A program made the position numbers and the translations under genes. A stretch of 64,000 nucleotides of DNA from Desarmillaria ectypa (taxonomy: Eukaryota > Basidiomycota > Agaricomycetes > Agaricales > Physalacriaceae), in NCBI GenBank assembly GCA_030407005.1, contig JAUDYN010000002.1, positions 310,001 to 374,000 of the forward strand. The letters run 5' to 3'. The number at the start of each line of letters is the position of its first letter. Positions within the stretch are counted from its first letter, which is position 1. The notes under the pieces were generated by a model. It was not told where the DNA came from. It saw only the letters and a program-made list of their open reading frames with translations, and made no database searches. Positions 14,884-27,092 of the stretch are shown here, piece by piece.

Positions 14884-15567
14884 ATGCAAAATCCTTTCAA
14901 CGTTTGGAAAGCCCCTTCCAGTAGCCGCTGTTCACCTGATATACCACCTTCGATATATGGCGCATTACCCTATACCGACTCTCCTGCGGTGCCGGGCATC
15001 ACAACATTCCACTTTGCTTGTCTCAATCCCTCAATCATCAATTCTGTCGTATTTGGTCCGGACAACTGTCCTAAGTTCCATGTCATAACTGAGCCTTCTA
15101 TGCCTGGATATACCATTCTGAAGGCCGTTGACGGAGGAAACATCGGAATGATCCAATGGAAGCCTGACGATAGTCAGGTCGAAATCCGAGGCGTGATGCG
15201 CAAGCGAGCCGCCCGAGATTTTCTCTTTTCCTATCACCATAGGTGAGATTGATATTTTCCCCAACTCTGACGGTCTAACAAAACTCCTCAGATACAGAGT
15301 TATGCGCGTTGGGGGCATGGATTATATCTGGACCTCGGAACAGAGATCCACATGCGTAAGCTCATCGTTTGGTCAAGTCGAATGCCCTTCTTTGATTTAG
15401 TTCATCACTCACAGATGTACCTTGGTGGCGATGTGTCCAAAAGATTTGCGAAAATCACTCATGACCAGTCATGTTTTAGACTAGCTATGGCTGCCGAAGC
15501 TGTCTCAGCAGGGCTTCTGCCATCTGCTATAATAGCTGTGATTCTCATCCAAAGCGGAAAAGCTTAG
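14884..15567 (+). CDS. DUF6593-containing protein
   Basis: A small protein of a domain family abundant in Agaricomycetes; function unknown. The start ATG at 14884 gives MQNPFNVWKAP. The domain is recognised from TTFHFACLNPSIINSVVFG, PKFHVITEPSMPGYTILK, IGMIQWKPD, VEIRGVMRK, YRVMRVGGMDYIWTSEQ, FAKITHDQSCFRLAMAAEAV and the C-terminal helix GLLPSAIIAVILIQSGKA. Three exons join in frame. The introns follow CACCATAG at about 15242 and TCCACATGC at about 15356. Length is about 190 aa, normal for the family. Upstream in-frame codons to 14614 exist but the conserved family N-terminus starts near this ATG. There is no operon-like neighbour. Confidence 0.78.
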
Positions 15568-16511
15568 TAGTATTCAGTATCATACTAATACTGGGCCTCT
15601 CGAGAGCTTCCTACCTATAACTTTGTTACAGCTTGAAGTACTTTATGATTCGTCGCTGCTCCGCGCGGGTGTGCAATAAACAGCCCTCTATAGTCAACTG
15701 TAGCACTAAGCAGGTCAGTGGATAGAAGTGCTGGGAAAGCCTCCTGTCACCCGTGACCTACAAACGTTTCGGCAGAAGCCGCGTGATGTTGCCGCCGGCA
15801 AACCGTAATCACCCGTTTTACTACCACTGGCATTCAGCTAGCACTTGCATTTCGTCTTGTTGGACGGATAACGTCGGTGGTGTGGCTTCAGCAATTTAAT
15901 AGAGGAATTTCTATTTCTACACAATACGGTTCTCATCCAAAAGCATGTTGGCTTCCAAGTTTAGCTTAGCTGATGAGAACTATATGGCTCCCTTCAAGTC
16001 CGTCCTGTTTACGACACCACCCACCGTTCTGTCCTTCGTGCCGAGAGAACTTCACCTGCAGAACGTCTGCGTTATTTATGAATTGGATCAAGGACTTGCG
16101 TTGTCTGGCGATTCTTGGTCTGGAAGAATGTGAGATATTCGAGACGGGTCGAGACGTAATCGATCCTTCAGCTATAATGGACCCACGTCGGACCCCGTCG
16201 ACCCTACTCAATGCTTGTTACCGACTACTGCTGACTACAAGAATCCGGTGACTTTCTGGTGACGCTATGCTTTGTTGCCAGCTTGATGAACATTCGCTTC
16301 CACCTTCTACAGCATTCTAAAATTATCCGAGTACGGTATATCCATTGTCCACTGGTACCGTGGTTTGTCTTATGACCTATGTATTTTGTCTGGAACGTAC
16401 ATGGTGACGACAGTGACTTCCATAGCTCACATAAATGCTCTTCGAAGACGCTAGAATTCATACCATTCATACTATTGACCCACTTCACGACCTTTCTTCT
16501 ACGACACAGCA
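15568..16511. other. Intergenic region
   Basis: Nothing supported. Two short overlapping frames on opposite strands at 15945-16251 look like chance. The right edge serves as promoter for the membrane protein that starts at 16512. Confidence 0.5.
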
Positions 16512-17236
16512 ATGTCTAAGATATATGCCATTCACAGGATCTTAGCCTACGCTTGGCTTGTAAGGGCGCGCGGCTCCTGCTCATGTACCGTTCTGACTGA
16601 ATTGCATTCCAGTGGACCGTCGCCGTCGTCCTCCTTGGACTCACTAGCTACAGGATCCACAAAACGGAAGGCTTCACCCACAAATTTCACGGTTAGTATG
16701 GTGTTTAATTGTCTTGCTCACTCCTGCTAACATTTTGCGATAGAACCCATTATTGTTGAACTGCTTGTTTCTGCTTGTCTTGCTATCATTTGGGCACCCA
16801 TTGCGTATGTTCCTTCATCTACAGTGTCTCAAGAACAAATCGCTAATATTCTTGATAGTGGTATCCTCGTTCTTAGTGAGCACAATACGTCGCATAAGAG
16901 CGGTCGTTTCCGGTCAGAGATGCTTGGAACCTTTGTCTTATGGGTCATGTGGTTGGTCGGCGCCGTCGACACGACAGTAAGTACATAGAAATCATGACAT
17001 CTCGCGGTTGCTAATATATATCTCCTTGCCAGAACCGGATCATCCCTGGCAGGAACTGGTGTGGTCCTGGAAAGCAGTGCCGAATCTTGACCACCATCTT
17101 GGCATTTTCTTGGATCGGATGGTCCTTTTTAACCATCATCGGCGCCATGGGTTTGGCGTATTACGCGTATAGTTCGGGACAGCGCGCGCCGACTCGAGAT
17201 CATGAAAAGGCCGCAAAAGAGGCTGGGAACTCATAA
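16512..17236 (+). CDS. MARVEL-like four-helix membrane protein
   Basis: Predicted integral membrane protein of about 175 aa. The start ATG gives MSKIYAIHRILAYAW. Five exons splice in frame. Hydrophobic segments are LWTVAVVLLGLTSY, EPIIVELLVSACLAIIWAPI continuing to AGILVLS, MLGTFVLWVMWLVGAV, and ILTTILAFSWIGWSFLTIIG with MGLAYYAY. Short polar loops separate them, and a cysteine-bearing loop (NWCGPGKQCR) lies before the last helix. The charged tail ends AAKEAGNS. Four helices with this spacing are the usual layout of fungal MARVEL-domain proteins, which shape or traffic membranes. The family label is inference from topology rather than a diagnostic motif. Confidence 0.72.
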
Positions 17237-18778
17237 TCAAAGTAAGAGATGACTAGTTATAACCGCCTTTATGACTTTCGACGCTTTGTCTTTGACTTGC
17301 AATTGCAATGTATAATTAGCATTCGTTCTATGGAAATGCACAAATTGGTATATGATTTCTGATTTTACAAAGCTATTTACTCCGAATTTTTCGCCTAAGT
17401 ATAAATGAACACATTGTAACGGTTTCAGCCATCAGAGAAACTTTAGCATATAGATCACGCTCAAATGTGTGGATCCTTCTTGAAGGGACCTTGAAGATCG
17501 TCAGGCGACAGCGTCTCTATATTTTTCTGACGTAAGCTGCGAATACAGATTTCTATTTGCGAAGGAAGGAGCTTATAAGAATGGAGGAAATATTACTCTC
17601 GAATGAAGTTGATCTCGACACCGAGCCACGGTTGTGATGAATCCACATCACTAACAAGATCTCATAGAAAGGTCTACACATATTGCCTACCCTAACGTTT
17701 CTGCAGACCAGAAGTATATCACAACTAAGGCCGAATGGTAGGGATACGTCTGAGCAGAATGTGTCACTAGTGTCACCTTCAAGCTTCGAGACAAGCCCGT
17801 CTTATCGGAGCGCTAAACTCTTATTGGACAGTAAGTCTGCGAGTCCTATGCAAAAACATTCAATACATGCGGTTACTAACTGACTTCCCGCGCAACAAAT
17901 TATGAACGCTGATAGCGGGCTGAACAATCATTAATGGTCATTGATCTACTCACTTCGATCATCACATCCTTTTACACGTTGATTGTGAGAATTTGTGATG
18001 CGTTCTGTCTCTTCTCCAAATATGATGTGCAAAGTATACCAGAGAGAGTGGGGGTTAGAAGCTGGTGAGGTTTCATTAGCCAGCTTATAGCTACTTAAAT
18101 ACAACCATTGTACCTATAGTAATAACTAACATGTACGTAGTCCAGGAAATACATAGCTAAGTAACTGCTATACATATGATGAAGTTTCCACTTATAGTAG
18201 CTACGGAGCTACAGATCAATTCCAATTCCAACATTGATGGACTAAGAAAAACTCTGTCCTATGGATATGCCAAGGGGACGTAGAGGGCACTCAGGTTTAG
18301 CAATCCTACTGAGCTGAGCAGTATACTCGACAATAAGTGGATTGTGCCTTGACTATGGAGAACTTTATGTACCATCAGGGTCGCGGAAATTGGTTCGAAG
18401 ACGAGTATTGCAGTGAAAGGCCAGCATCAGGTTCGCGGTTGCTATATCGTACAAGAGTACGATGCCGGTGCGCATGTCCTGCACGCTCCTTCCGCATCGA
18501 TCAAAAAGTTCTGACAGGAAGACCGGGTCATGTTCGTGACCAAAGTAGGATAACATATCGCCTCCCTCCGTGCACACCATTAGCATACCCATTTCAACAA
18601 GACAGTCAAAATATCCTACCGCAAATCGACGAGCTCGTCAGAATAGACGCCCGGATCGGATGAAGAGGAAAGAACAAACAAACATAGTATGCATGTGCTT
18701 GGGCCCATGGCCTGAGTCGCTTATCCCTTCCAACATCAGCATCCACCTCCCTCGACAATTGCCTATGGTACGAAATCC
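17237..18778. other. Intergenic, AT-rich with TAGCTA-type repeats
   Basis: No supported gene. Around 18080-18215 the sequence is unusually rich in TAGCTA/TAGTA words and may be a decayed repeat or matrix-like region. A TAG/CTA-rich run of similar flavour occurs near 46340-46440. Confidence 0.4.
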
Positions 18779-21144
18779 TTGTCTCTCACGTCTAGCGACG
18801 ACCTCGCAAGACGGCTACATCATCTCCTTTCTATCAGATTAGAAGTGCCAGCAGATCAGAGAGCTCTAAGAAGCAGTAACCCTGATTATCGTGGAATGAA
18901 GGTTTCGGATATGATTAAGAAGGATTTCGGGAGCCAAGACCAGTTCCAGCGATACCTGTAAGAGAGGAACGGCAATTTGAGGAGGGGTCTCGGGGAGCTG
19001 ACCTCGCTTAATGGAATGGGCAAGCATATCAAAATGATGGAGACGGAGATTAGAAGACCACTGAACAGTTACTTGGAGTGTGTGCATGCTTAACTCGACG
19101 TCATTTATCAACTTACGTCGGGTTAGTCGTATCAAGAAAATCATCTGCGCAGAGTCGGCGGTATTAGCGATTACCCAGCGAGTTTTCTCCCTGTACACCC
19201 TAGACGCACAGTGGGAGGCGATGAGAGAATTGAACAGGCTCTTGTGAGTTGTATGACACTTTCCAAGTGTGACGCTCAATAAATCGTGATTCCTTCCGCT
19301 AGTGCTTCATCCCACCCTTGGCTAAAATACCTTATCTACAGCCAAGATTCGGTCGGTGCGATGGAACGGAGAAAGAAAATCAAAAATATACTGTACGTAC
19401 ATAAATGCTTTCTTTCATGATAATATTCAGAGTCATTTCCAAGGAACGACTGTGGCCGTTCCAAGAACACATGCCATCCAAAACCCAACTCTCTTCAGGA
19501 GATCATAATCGCGCCAATGAGCCCGTACGTAGACCAACCAGGTTACAGGACACACTCTCGGGTGGATAGCGGTTATCCTCCGCCGGTAATGCCTCCTGGA
19601 ATAGTAAATCGCTCAGAGTAGCAGGCGGTGATCAATCATACGCAAGCTATTCCTCGTTTGGAATCTACGCAGCCTAGAAGAACACCGCGGGAAGACCGGG
19701 CTACCACGCCAGGTGCAACTGATGGGCCAGAGACAGACTGGAGGCAACCGAGTTTACCCGACCGTGGTCAAAGGGAGGCGATTTCTCGTCCAGTGTCAAC
19801 GCCACCTAGATTGTATGCCCCGAGGGAACAAATTGAAAGGATGGTCCCGTATCCTGCGTCGGAGATGACTCGTAGGATAGAGAGACGTCCCGAACAATCT
19901 CCTCTATCCAGCCAAAGTCACACTGAGCCCTCAAAAAGACCCGAAATTCCTACGAAAGGGCCTGCAAAGCACACACAAGCTCCACCCAAGCAAGTATCTT
20001 CCCACGTCCGAGGAGCTGCGCCTGCGACTCCGATAGATGACGTCGAGACCGCTGAGAGGAATATCAACGGGAATGCAGGCGCCCGTGCGACTTAATATTC
20101 CAGCATCAACTGATCGCTGTTACGCAGGTCAGTAATTACTGACCAGGAGCATGGATCTTATCTGAGCCGGCACAATGACGGATCCGATGGACATCAACAC
20201 CAGCCGCGAAGCGACGGGCTCCCGCCCGAGCCCTGTGGCCACGGAAATGCCTCGAATAGGTACATCCCGTAGACTTTTCCCAAGGATAATCTATGGACTA
20301 AACGTGAATAGGGACGACAACATGCGTATATCAGACGAACCTTGCTTTATATTACCGGGCGCTGACCAAGTGCGAAGCGATGTTCAAACTTCTGCCACAA
20401 GAGGTTTAGAGCCGTCAACAGGCACCGAGCTGAGGCCTAGGTCTAGGTAAGAACTGGACGCCTCGGGTAGGTATTCAGTACTAAGGGACATCAGCGATGC
20501 ACCAATCCAGCAGGGATTAGACAAACCTGTTATTACTGAGAGGTTGCCACCACCTCCGTATATGAGGCCATCGTTCAGCAGCCAGATGAGGTCGAGTACG
20601 TTTATCTACTGCAAATGACACGAACACGCGACTAGCAGTGTAGCGAGACACTGTCCGGAAGCAGTAACGCAGACCGCTCGTCGTCGGCCGCGGAAGTAGA
20701 CGGCACATTACCGCACCCGTACCTCCGTGGGACGCAGAACCAGTCGCTGAATTCCGAAGAGACCCACCCGGTATTGTGGGTCGCAAGTTCCTGCTCGACA
20801 GGATTACCGACGCTTGCGAGTACATAGTCCTCGATGAGGCAGAGGGGCGATTTCTCATCAGGGCCAAGTACAACGGCCAGAAGATGGTTCAGAAGCTCCG
20901 GTACAGTGAACTCGACATCGGGAATGTCGTAATGCGAGACCGAGACAACCAAACCTACTTCAACGTCAACCCTCACCGAATTCGTGGGGTGACGTTGTGA
21001 GTCACGGGTAACGACGAGGAGTATAAGATTCATGCGTTTTACTTGGAGGATGGTATTCGATGGTTCGAAATTACGCAGACATTGATGTATAGCGAAATGT
21101 TGAGGATGATTAGGCCGAGTCACCAATTGGAGATGAGTTTATGA
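18779..21144 (+). pseudogene. Decayed gene of unknown family, Pro/Arg-rich middle
   Basis: A series of protein-like exons lies in order on the plus strand. It begins with a helical part (DLARRLHHLLSIRLEVPADQ, then MIKKDFGSQDQFQRYL, RIKKIICAESAVLAITQRVF, WLKYLIYSQDSVGAMERR). A proline/arginine-rich part follows (19520-20450), then a C-terminal domain of about 110 aa (GRKFLLDRITDACEYIVLDE, SELDIGNVVMRDRDNQTYFN, YKIHAFYLEDGIRWFEITQT). Two stops interrupt otherwise continuous protein-like reading: TAG at 19619 and TGA at 20998. Both could come from a single C-to-T change (CAG, CGA). No convincing ATG was found at the 5' end, so the true start may lie further upstream. I do not recognise the family. 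It could still be a working gene if unseen introns remove the stops. Confidence 0.42.
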
Positions 21145-21732
21145 AGAAGAAATACGCGTTGTTGCCTATATTTACGTGTTTGTTTTGTTACATTTCATTA
21201 TGAGATCATATATATTTAAAGTCAACTCTAGAGCTCACCGGAACGGTTGGCCCTTGGAAGCAGTTCACTGGTATCTTTCAAGTTAAGTTACAGTTACAGT
21301 TCGCTGGTATTCGCCAAACTCTTTTTGTCTCCTGACATTTCTCCTTTCAAGATACGTAACGACAAGAAAATTTTGAACATACCATGGGTTGATGATGTTT
21401 CAACACAGTCTGCAAACGCGTTTCGTTCTCGACGCCACCATCGAAGTATGTTAAAGAGAAGCAAGGTCTCGCCGTCGGGCCCTTGGGTCCCAAACATAAA
21501 CAAGCACAAGGATCGGCCCGACATCCGCCTTTTTTTTTTTTTCGAGTTGGTCATCAAGACCATCTGGCCTCGGTGTTCTTGGCTTCTTGCATGTTTCGTG
21601 AACAACTTCAGTCTTGTCTCCTTTGATCCAGAAGTCTCTAGGCCTCTCCTAAATAGTGATAAGTATCTGCTAGTGTCCTTCCCCAATTCTTCGCGAAAAG
21701 ACCCAATACATATGTCACATGTAATGACTAAT

Positions 21733-22067
21733 TCATGCTGCGGCAGCATTTAAACATCGTTGCAAAATCTCGGACTTGATATCCAAATGCGGTTTGCACT
21801 TGTTCAGATCTTCCCAGTCCCATTCATTATCGCTATCAATTTCTTCCACTCGGTCTCGAGTTCTACAGAACTTAATTTTCTCCGTCCAATATAATTGAGG
21901 GCTGAAAATGACACCGTGATACAAGTGAACGCTTGATGATTCCACTCCAGTGTCGAGGTCCAGGGTATTGGCAAAGTCCTCCCAGTCCGCCTCCGAGCCT
22001 GCATCATCCGTATCGGTGTCCGGATTCACTACCGAATTCGCCCAAGTGCACCGTACGAATTCCCTCC
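21733..22067 (-). CDS. Putative last exon of an unrecognised gene
   Basis: An open stretch of about 111 codons begins right after a candidate acceptor (GTGCAG at 22068-22073) and ends at TGA 21733. It is strongly acidic and tryptophan-containing (ADWEDFANTLDLD, EEIDSDNEWDWEDL) and ends QRCLNAAAA. This style resembles C-termini of Agaricomycete F-box-like proteins, but no F-box was found upstream and I could not build earlier exons. It may be a truncated remnant. Confidence 0.28.
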
Positions 22068-23063
22068 ACTGCACTTCGGGTCACAAGTCTTGATGTCAAG
22101 GCTGTGAAAAGCCGAAGTATTGCATGTGGCGCACTGATTTGGAGGTCATAATGCTGATGCTGGGAAAGCTCTGGGTGCTATGCAGACGATGTCAGCGCCC
22201 GTATATAGTGCATAACTCACGCGGCGTCATACTCACCGCAGCCCCCTGAGTCACTCAATAGCATATTTGAACTTCTGACTTATCTTTCAAACTCTAACGA
22301 CACAAATGCCTCAGGGTCGGCGGTGAGTAATTGACCAGATTCCCGAGAGACATTGAGCAGATCCTACATTGTTACATTGCATCTTGTATTCTACCATCAA
22401 CATTTTTCGGAATAACAGCGCTGATAGCTCAGTCGCGCCATTGTGTCATGCGGCGCCGGCGCGATTGATACGGGTGCGGCATCTACGTGAGATGAAAAAC
22501 CAAAAAAACACACGTCGGGAATCGGTCTTCTCTCCGATCAGAAGGTATCAGGGGGTGTACTACTAAGCATGTCGGTTTGCGATTGCCTATTTTACGGTGA
22601 GGTTCTTGGACAATTAAACACTGGGTCAGATGGTCCGAGGAAGACATCGTGTGTGGAAAAAGCTTGGGACGTATCAGAGCGCTCTTTTTAGGCAGCAATC
22701 AAAACAGAGTCACTTGATGACACTCGGCATGTGGTGGGTGCTTGAAATTGATAAAAAGTAGTTTACCGACTTTTACAATCGCAGATTTTGTTGTAAGGAA
22801 AAGACTGTAGAGGTATCGGAGCGTACCATGCAGTAATCAAAACAGAGCTTATTTATGTAACTAGGGCATAGAGCCTTTCATGCGGGTGCTATGAATTACG
22901 ATAAGCACTGAAATGCTTTTTCGCCAGCCAGACACGTCGTACAACCGGCGTCAACCAACAAAAAGCGTACTGGCTAACTTTTCTGCTAACGAGTATTGTA
23001 CGTGGGCCTCCATTATCCTCGTATTGACCATAGCAAGGTTCAAAACGTTTCTGATATAGAGAT
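22068..23063. other. Intergenic region upstream of tRNA-Thr
   Basis: No supported gene. Fragments of the gene ending at 21733 may lie in 22080-22330, but no exon is convincing. Confidence 0.4.
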
Positions 23064-23145
23064 TTCCCGCTAGCCGGATTGAACGACTGACCTTGTCATT
23101 GCATGAAAGTACGAGTGACACGCTCTACCACTGAGCTAAAAGGGA
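23064..23145 (-). tRNA. tRNA-Thr (CGT), 10-nt intron
   Basis: Reading the minus strand, the acceptor TCCCTTT pairs with AGCGGGA (one mismatch and one wobble). The D-arm is GCTC-AGTGGTA-GAGC, an A-box. The anticodon stem is TGTCA/TGACA, and the T-arm loop TTCAATC is a B-box. The unspliced loop is 17 nt. Removing 10 nt after A37, the canonical tRNA intron position, leaves C-T-CGT-A-A, anticodon CGT, which reads ACG (Thr). It is nearly the same gene as 35269-35352. Confidence 0.88.
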
Positions 23146-23788
23146 TGATCATTGTATTGTTAATTGAATATCTATAATCCTTCAGTTCTCCAATTCAAGC
23201 TAGATCACATCCTTTTCCCCACATCGTTAGCAGCATCTATCTTCGGGGACGCAGAACTCCAAACAGCGGGGGAAAAAAAAACTAAACATTACCCCGAAAG
23301 GTTTCATTTCAATTGACCGGTCCACACTCGCGTTTCACGTTGATGCCGGATTTTCAGTTTCGACTCGCCAACCCTGTTTATCTACATTCCGAAGGTTTGG
23401 CGGTTCCGAGTATGGCGGTTCTGGACTAAAAGTACGTTAACGATGCGGTGCGGTTCACGTAAGGATTTCATTAATCTTTGGTGGACACGTAGCAATCGTG
23501 TATCATTGCGCAGTTCGTCTGATTATGTACGTACCTGACGATCACGTACCTGATCATGAATCCTGAAGTCAACGAAGCAACTTTGTAGACCAACGGAATG
23601 GAAATTGATACAGCAGGACTTGGACTATCGCGGTGATAATATGAGTCAGAGTCACCACGGTTCATTACCGATTTCGTCTTTAGAGGTTCCTTCGAGTTTC
23701 AAACAGCTCACGCACCAGGGAAACTAACATTTCTGCATTCCGATTTCAGATCTTCAGCGGCGGAGGAAAAGATAGGAGATAAACAACA
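23146..23788. other. Spacer between two tRNA-Thr genes
   Basis: No gene seen. It contains two copies of GTACCTGA close together (about 23530 and 23546), the second as GTACCTGATCAT, a word repeated upstream of the C2H2 gene. Confidence 0.4.
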
Positions 23789-23882
23789 TTCCCTCTAGCC
23801 GACTTGAACGACTGACCTCGTCATTGTGACTGAGAAATAATCATGTACTAGTGACGCGCTCTACCAACTGAGCTAAGAGGGA
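23789..23882 (-). tRNA. tRNA-Thr (AGT), 21-nt intron
   Basis: The minus strand folds with a perfect 7-bp acceptor (TCCCTCT/AGAGGGA), D-arm GCTC-AGTTGGTA-GAGC, anticodon stem CGTCA/TGACG and T-arm AGTCG-TTCAAGT-CGGCT. The loop is 28 nt. Removing 21 nt after A37 gives C-T-AGT-A-A, anticodon AGT. Apart from the intron it is identical in all arms to the plus-strand copy at 27676. Confidence 0.9.
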
Positions 23883-25670
23883 TAGAGTTTGAAGATAAAA
23901 ACATAATATTTAAAACCCCTTCTGTTGGGCAGGTACTCGGACTCGCATGCTTCCATGATCTGGGGACCTACATACCAACCCCCAAATCATCTTGGAGCGG
24001 CGGGTGACATATACTGCTCCGGAATGACATTCCTCAGTAAGATGTTACCCCGATCGAAGAGAGTGGTTCAAGTTGGATGGGACCGGCGGGAGGTGAGGCC
24101 GTACCTGATCATGCTCTATTAATGAAACAAAGATCCAAGGAGGTGGATGGAGGTAATTTTGCGTTGCGCGGAAGTAGGGTGACTTGAACTTCGTCTGATT
24201 TGACGGCTGTATTTCGAGGAACTCACGCCGGCGATCTCCTCCTTTGGTGGGAACGACGAAGCACTGGTGGGAGGATGGGCGAATAGAAGGTTGCGTTTGG
24301 GGGATTAACCGCCGGCAATCGGACGATTCTTTAGGGTTTGTTTGAATGCGAAAGCGATGTTCGTGGAGGGGGACGAAGCTTAAGCGCTGATTGAATGAAA
24401 ATTGTGATAGACTTGGCGTTGGATGAAGAGCAAGGGATCTCGGGGCCGTGATAGCTGTATGTGGGATGTGAGATTGGAGCTGTGAGTGGGTATGTACCTG
24501 ATCATCTTAGAGGGTGGGCCTGATCTCGTGGTATGTCAAGCTCTGATCCGGGGGGGTGAGAGCTTGGGAGGCTGGTGTTTGTTCATAATGTCAAATTGTG
24601 GGGTGGCCAGGGCGAAGACACGTTGTTCGTATCATTGTCAAATTCTGGAGAGTTAATTGTGAGGCTGAGCGGGAGCAGATAAAAATCATGAGGATCTGTC
24701 TCAGTACTTGTACTTGCGACCGACGAGAAGGAAAAATCTCCGTATTGCGCAACGGGGTTCCTGATCATCATATATACTGGTGGGTATATTATATGTACAT
24801 AAGAACTTACGGTGTTCAATAAAACCAGGAGGAATTACGAGGCGAGTGATCCGGAGACTGAAGAGAATATACGTTATGCCAATGTGATCCGGCGCGATGG
24901 GGATACGGAAGCGGGGAGAAAAGTGCGTAATGACAGATAAGTCAATGAAAGGTGGCTTGATACGTATCGCGTCATCAAAATTTCTGGACCCAAAACGGGC
25001 GTGAAAAATATGCCGTATGGACGTACAAGACCATATATACACAGTTGCGGATTGAGCTTGCTGTCAGACGACATAGGTTAACGGGAGGGAGATTGGACGT
25101 GGCAATCCAGGCCATGCAATAGGTTCTGATTCGGCAAGAGTAGGAGAAGGGCTCATGACTGCGCGTGTACCCAGACGCCCAGAAGAATGTAAAATTCGAA
25201 TGCAGAAAAAGAAGAAAGAACCCTGAATGGAGGCATGTGGTACCTGATGATCTTGTTCCTGGATGGAGCATGGCTGAAATGGTCGGTAAGCAAGTGACGT
25301 GACGGGTCGCCACGATGTGAAATGTCATTTTGAAACCTTGAACATTTTTCCATGCTAACTGTCTTGAGGCTTGAGGCTGTTCTACAGAGACAAGCCGCTG
25401 TACGGAGGGGGGGGGGGGAACTTATCGGTCAGCATGTGGGACACGGCGGTAGAGAGGAACGATCTCGGGATGGTGATTGGAGGAGATAGCATGTCAGGCC
25501 AGGCAGGGCGCTCTGGACCAAATTTGATCTTTTTTGATCTTTTTTGATTCCGAGTTGCCGATGTGAGCAACGTGACAGATTGTGACCCTATCTGCATGTA
25601 TTTGGTTGCGACATGGTCGGATCCGAGATACTGGTAGGTTCAAGCCTTTCAGACTCCGCTGCGACAATCA
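23883..25670. other. Upstream region of the C2H2 gene, no gene seen
   Basis: Rich in short open frames on both strands but none with family motifs. It holds repeated GTACCTGATCAT-like words (24101, 24494, 24757, 25239) and a run of about a dozen G at 25407-25420. It is probably the long promoter or 5' UTR region of the transcription factor at 25671. Confidence 0.5.
24101..25252 (+). promoter_or_regulatory. Repeated GTACCTGATCAT-like words upstream of C2H2 gene
   Basis: Four same-orientation copies precede the C2H2 start: GTACCTGATCATG at 24101, GTACCTGATCATC at 24494, TTCCTGATCATC at 24757 and GTACCTGATGATC at 25239. Another copy is at 23546 and a partial one at 27588. The flanks of the copies do not align, so this looks like a recurring motif rather than a duplicated segment. 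Any regulatory role is inference. Confidence 0.3.
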
Positions 25671-26901
25671 ATGTACCTTAAAATCGTTCCTTTCAACAGA
25701 GTACCCATGGTTCGTGGACGTACTCCCTCCCCTGATCAGCTCAAGCCGCATCCGTCTTCGTCCTCGTCGTCTGATACGATGGCCACCATGGTTGTCCCCC
25801 CGCCGTCTGCTGCAATCACCAAGCGCTACCGTCCCGCCCCCGCTAAGACCTTCCAGTGCAGGGGATATGGAGAATGTCGCATGGTGTTCAGCAGATCAGA
25901 GCATCTCGCGAGGCATATCAGGTACCGTGCCTTCACGTCCCGTCTTAGCATGTACTCATCGTGTCTATACTACTGCCAGGAAGCACACAGGAGAGCGCCC
26001 TTTTACTTGCCACTGCGGGAAGCAATTTTCAAGGCTGGACAACCTGCGCCAGCATGCACAGACGGTGCATTCGGACAAGCAGGATGACAACGAGAGGATG
26101 ATGCGAGATCTCACGACGCTGCATGCATCGATGGCGGCGGCAAACAAATCCCGGGGGACTCGGCGGGTGCCGCCCAAAGTGCCGGACACAATTCGGCCTG
26201 GGACAAGCACTGGCTACGAAGGCGACACCTGGCACATATCGACGCCGACGTCGGCATCCAGTGACCATAGCGTCGCCCATCCGAATTCGGCTTCCGCGCC
26301 ATCTGCCGGACCAGGGAGTAATTCCTTTCGGTCCTTTCGTGACCCCCGGAACGGCCAGTCCTTTCGTGACCAACCATCCGTCGCCGGCGCGAACCAGTCC
26401 ACCCAGTCATCCAACTCAAACGCCATCCCCGCCACACTCGGCTTCTCCTCCCGTCCCGGCACCGCCAACGGGCCCACCCTCCCGCCGCTCTCATCCCTCA
26501 TCCCCCTCCCGCCTCCCCCCCAGTCCTCCTCAGGCCACCTATTATTTCGACGTCCCTCAACCGCTAACTCATCCTCATACCCTCCCTTCTTCCTTAGACC
26601 AGGCACCGCCCCAGCCACATCCACCCCCTATCAACAACTGGTATCTCCCTCAGCAGCAGCCCTCGCAGCAGCAGAATCTGAGTCTCCATTTTCCTTCCAC
26701 GTCCCCGCTCAAGACGGAGCCGACTACCCCTCCAATCCCACTCTCGGCTCAGATGACACCGGCTCCCGACCGCAGTCGCGACGACTCTCGGTCATGGAGC
26801 TCTGTAATGATCAGCCAGCAGCAGCAGCAGCAGCAGTATTACCAACAGTACGCGATGCAGCAGCCGCAGAGGGTTCCTCAGAGAGCGTATATGGGGCTTG
26901 A
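25671..26901 (+). CDS. C2H2 zinc-finger transcription factor, two fingers
   Basis: Predicted nuclear DNA-binding protein. The ATG at 25671 leads into a Ser/Pro-rich N-terminus; ATG 25707 in the same frame has a better context (ACCCATGG). Finger 1 is [20 protein letters not shown] followed by the linker RKHTGERPF across an intron at about 25921-25979. Finger 2 is [16 protein letters not shown] with AQTVH. The SEHLARH / LDNLRQH recognition helices are typical of Msn2/4- and Usv1-like fungal regulators. A long Ser/Pro/Gly-rich tail follows with FLRPGTAP and the block [11 protein letters not shown], then an Ala-rich end at 26901. A second frame is open across the same tail and continues to 27142 through Gln/Tyr-rich sequence ending YGYYGDGDR. 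The true C-terminus may therefore lie there, after an intron or frameshift I could not place. Confidence 0.75.
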
Positions 26902-27034
26902 TTACTCGCCTTTTGGCGAGTATGAAGGATACCAGTCATATCAGAACGGTGCAAATGGGGCTCCGGATAATGGGAATGGCTTCCGTTCTCCGAATGCCGG
27001 CTTTGAGGATTTCAGTGGTGAGAGCGGGTACCCA

Positions 27035-27036
27035 CA

Positions 27037-27091
<55 letters not shown>
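27035..27091 (+). repeat. CAG/CAA triplet tract (19 codons)
   Basis: A 57-nt run of CAG and CAA triplets encodes 19 glutamines in the frame that runs to TGA at 27142. CAA interruptions sit in the middle. A shorter CAG run is at about 26819-26836. If translated it would be a polyglutamine tract in the tail of the C2H2 factor. Confidence 0.8.
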
Positions 27092-27092
<1 letters not shown>

